30,554 bases of DNA. It comes from JAFGVL01 sp031553685. GTDB lineage: Bacteria; Bacteroidota; Bacteroidia; Bacteroidales; Paludibacteraceae. The notes under the pieces were generated by a model that was given only the letters and a program-made list of their open reading frames with translations, had not been told where the DNA came from and did no database searches. Below are positions 30,523 through 30,554 of the stretch, one piece after another (the stretch's first letter is position 1; every line of letters starts with the position of its first letter). The translations under genes were made by a program, and so were the position numbers. The stretch spans positions 1-30,554 of the forward strand of contig JAVBLE010000006.1 in NCBI GenBank assembly GCA_031553685.1, read 5' to 3'.

Positions 30523-30554
30523 TGTTTCATTGACGGTTCGTCATGTCGAGCGAA

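Overview
The window looks like a chromosomal segment of a member of the Bacteroidales (Bacteroidota), possibly near Paludibacter or Dysgonomonas. The reasons are: promoter elements of the form TAnnTTTG; A-rich leaders without Shine-Dalgarno sequences; type IX secretion (T9SS) C-terminal sorting domains; a BspA-like leucine-rich-repeat surface protein; the order rplM-rpsI-rpsB-tsf; and an L13 with the Bacteroidota N-terminus. No tRNA, rRNA, CRISPR array, transposase or phage gene was seen.

Layout. 1-2.1 kb: two exported surface proteins (+). 2.3-5.1 kb: an M20 amidohydrolase and a GHL10-like glycoside hydrolase (-). 5.3-6.6 kb: a PAP2-type membrane enzyme and a DUF454 membrane protein (+). 6.7-7.9 kb: an AAA/DUF4143 ATPase (-). 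7.9-19.9 kb: a drug-type export cluster on the minus strand. Read 5' to 3' it is TetR, TolC, flavodoxin/ferredoxin protein, HlyD-type lipoprotein adaptor, DUF1016 nuclease, ABC ATPase 1, a 2.7-kb insertion, ABC ATPase 2, permease, permease. 20.1-23.1 kb: translation genes rplM-rpsI, rpsB and tsf (+). 23.3-29.8 kb: a 1710-residue LRR/InlB-repeat T9SS protein followed by an outer-membrane barrel/OmpA-like protein (-). 29.8-30.6 kb: non-coding, filled with inverted repeats.

How the genes work together. The export cluster encodes a complete tripartite exporter. The two ATPases are complementary: ATPase 1 has a good signature motif but lacks the Q-loop Gln and switch His; ATPase 2 has both of these but a degenerate signature. 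They look like the two halves of a YbhF-type double ATPase. The 2.7 kb between them holds a FISUMP/T9SS gene, a 21-nt palindromic tandem array, a DUF4269 gene plus a remnant of a second copy, and a frameshifted GxxExxY gene.

The most unusual feature is repeat DNA. A family of elements with 9-nt periodicity (GATTnnnnn), often in inverted pairs, sits in the gaps of the export cluster, around the GxxExxY and DUF4269 genes, and between rpsI, rpsB and tsf. Other signals are four coding-compatible palindromes inside the DUF1016 gene, a nine-unit 21-nt palindromic array, several dispersed perfect palindromes, and a 344-bp nested inverted-repeat element. The rplM gene has no ordinary start codon at its expected N-terminus. 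All family names come from reading the sequence; no database search was run.
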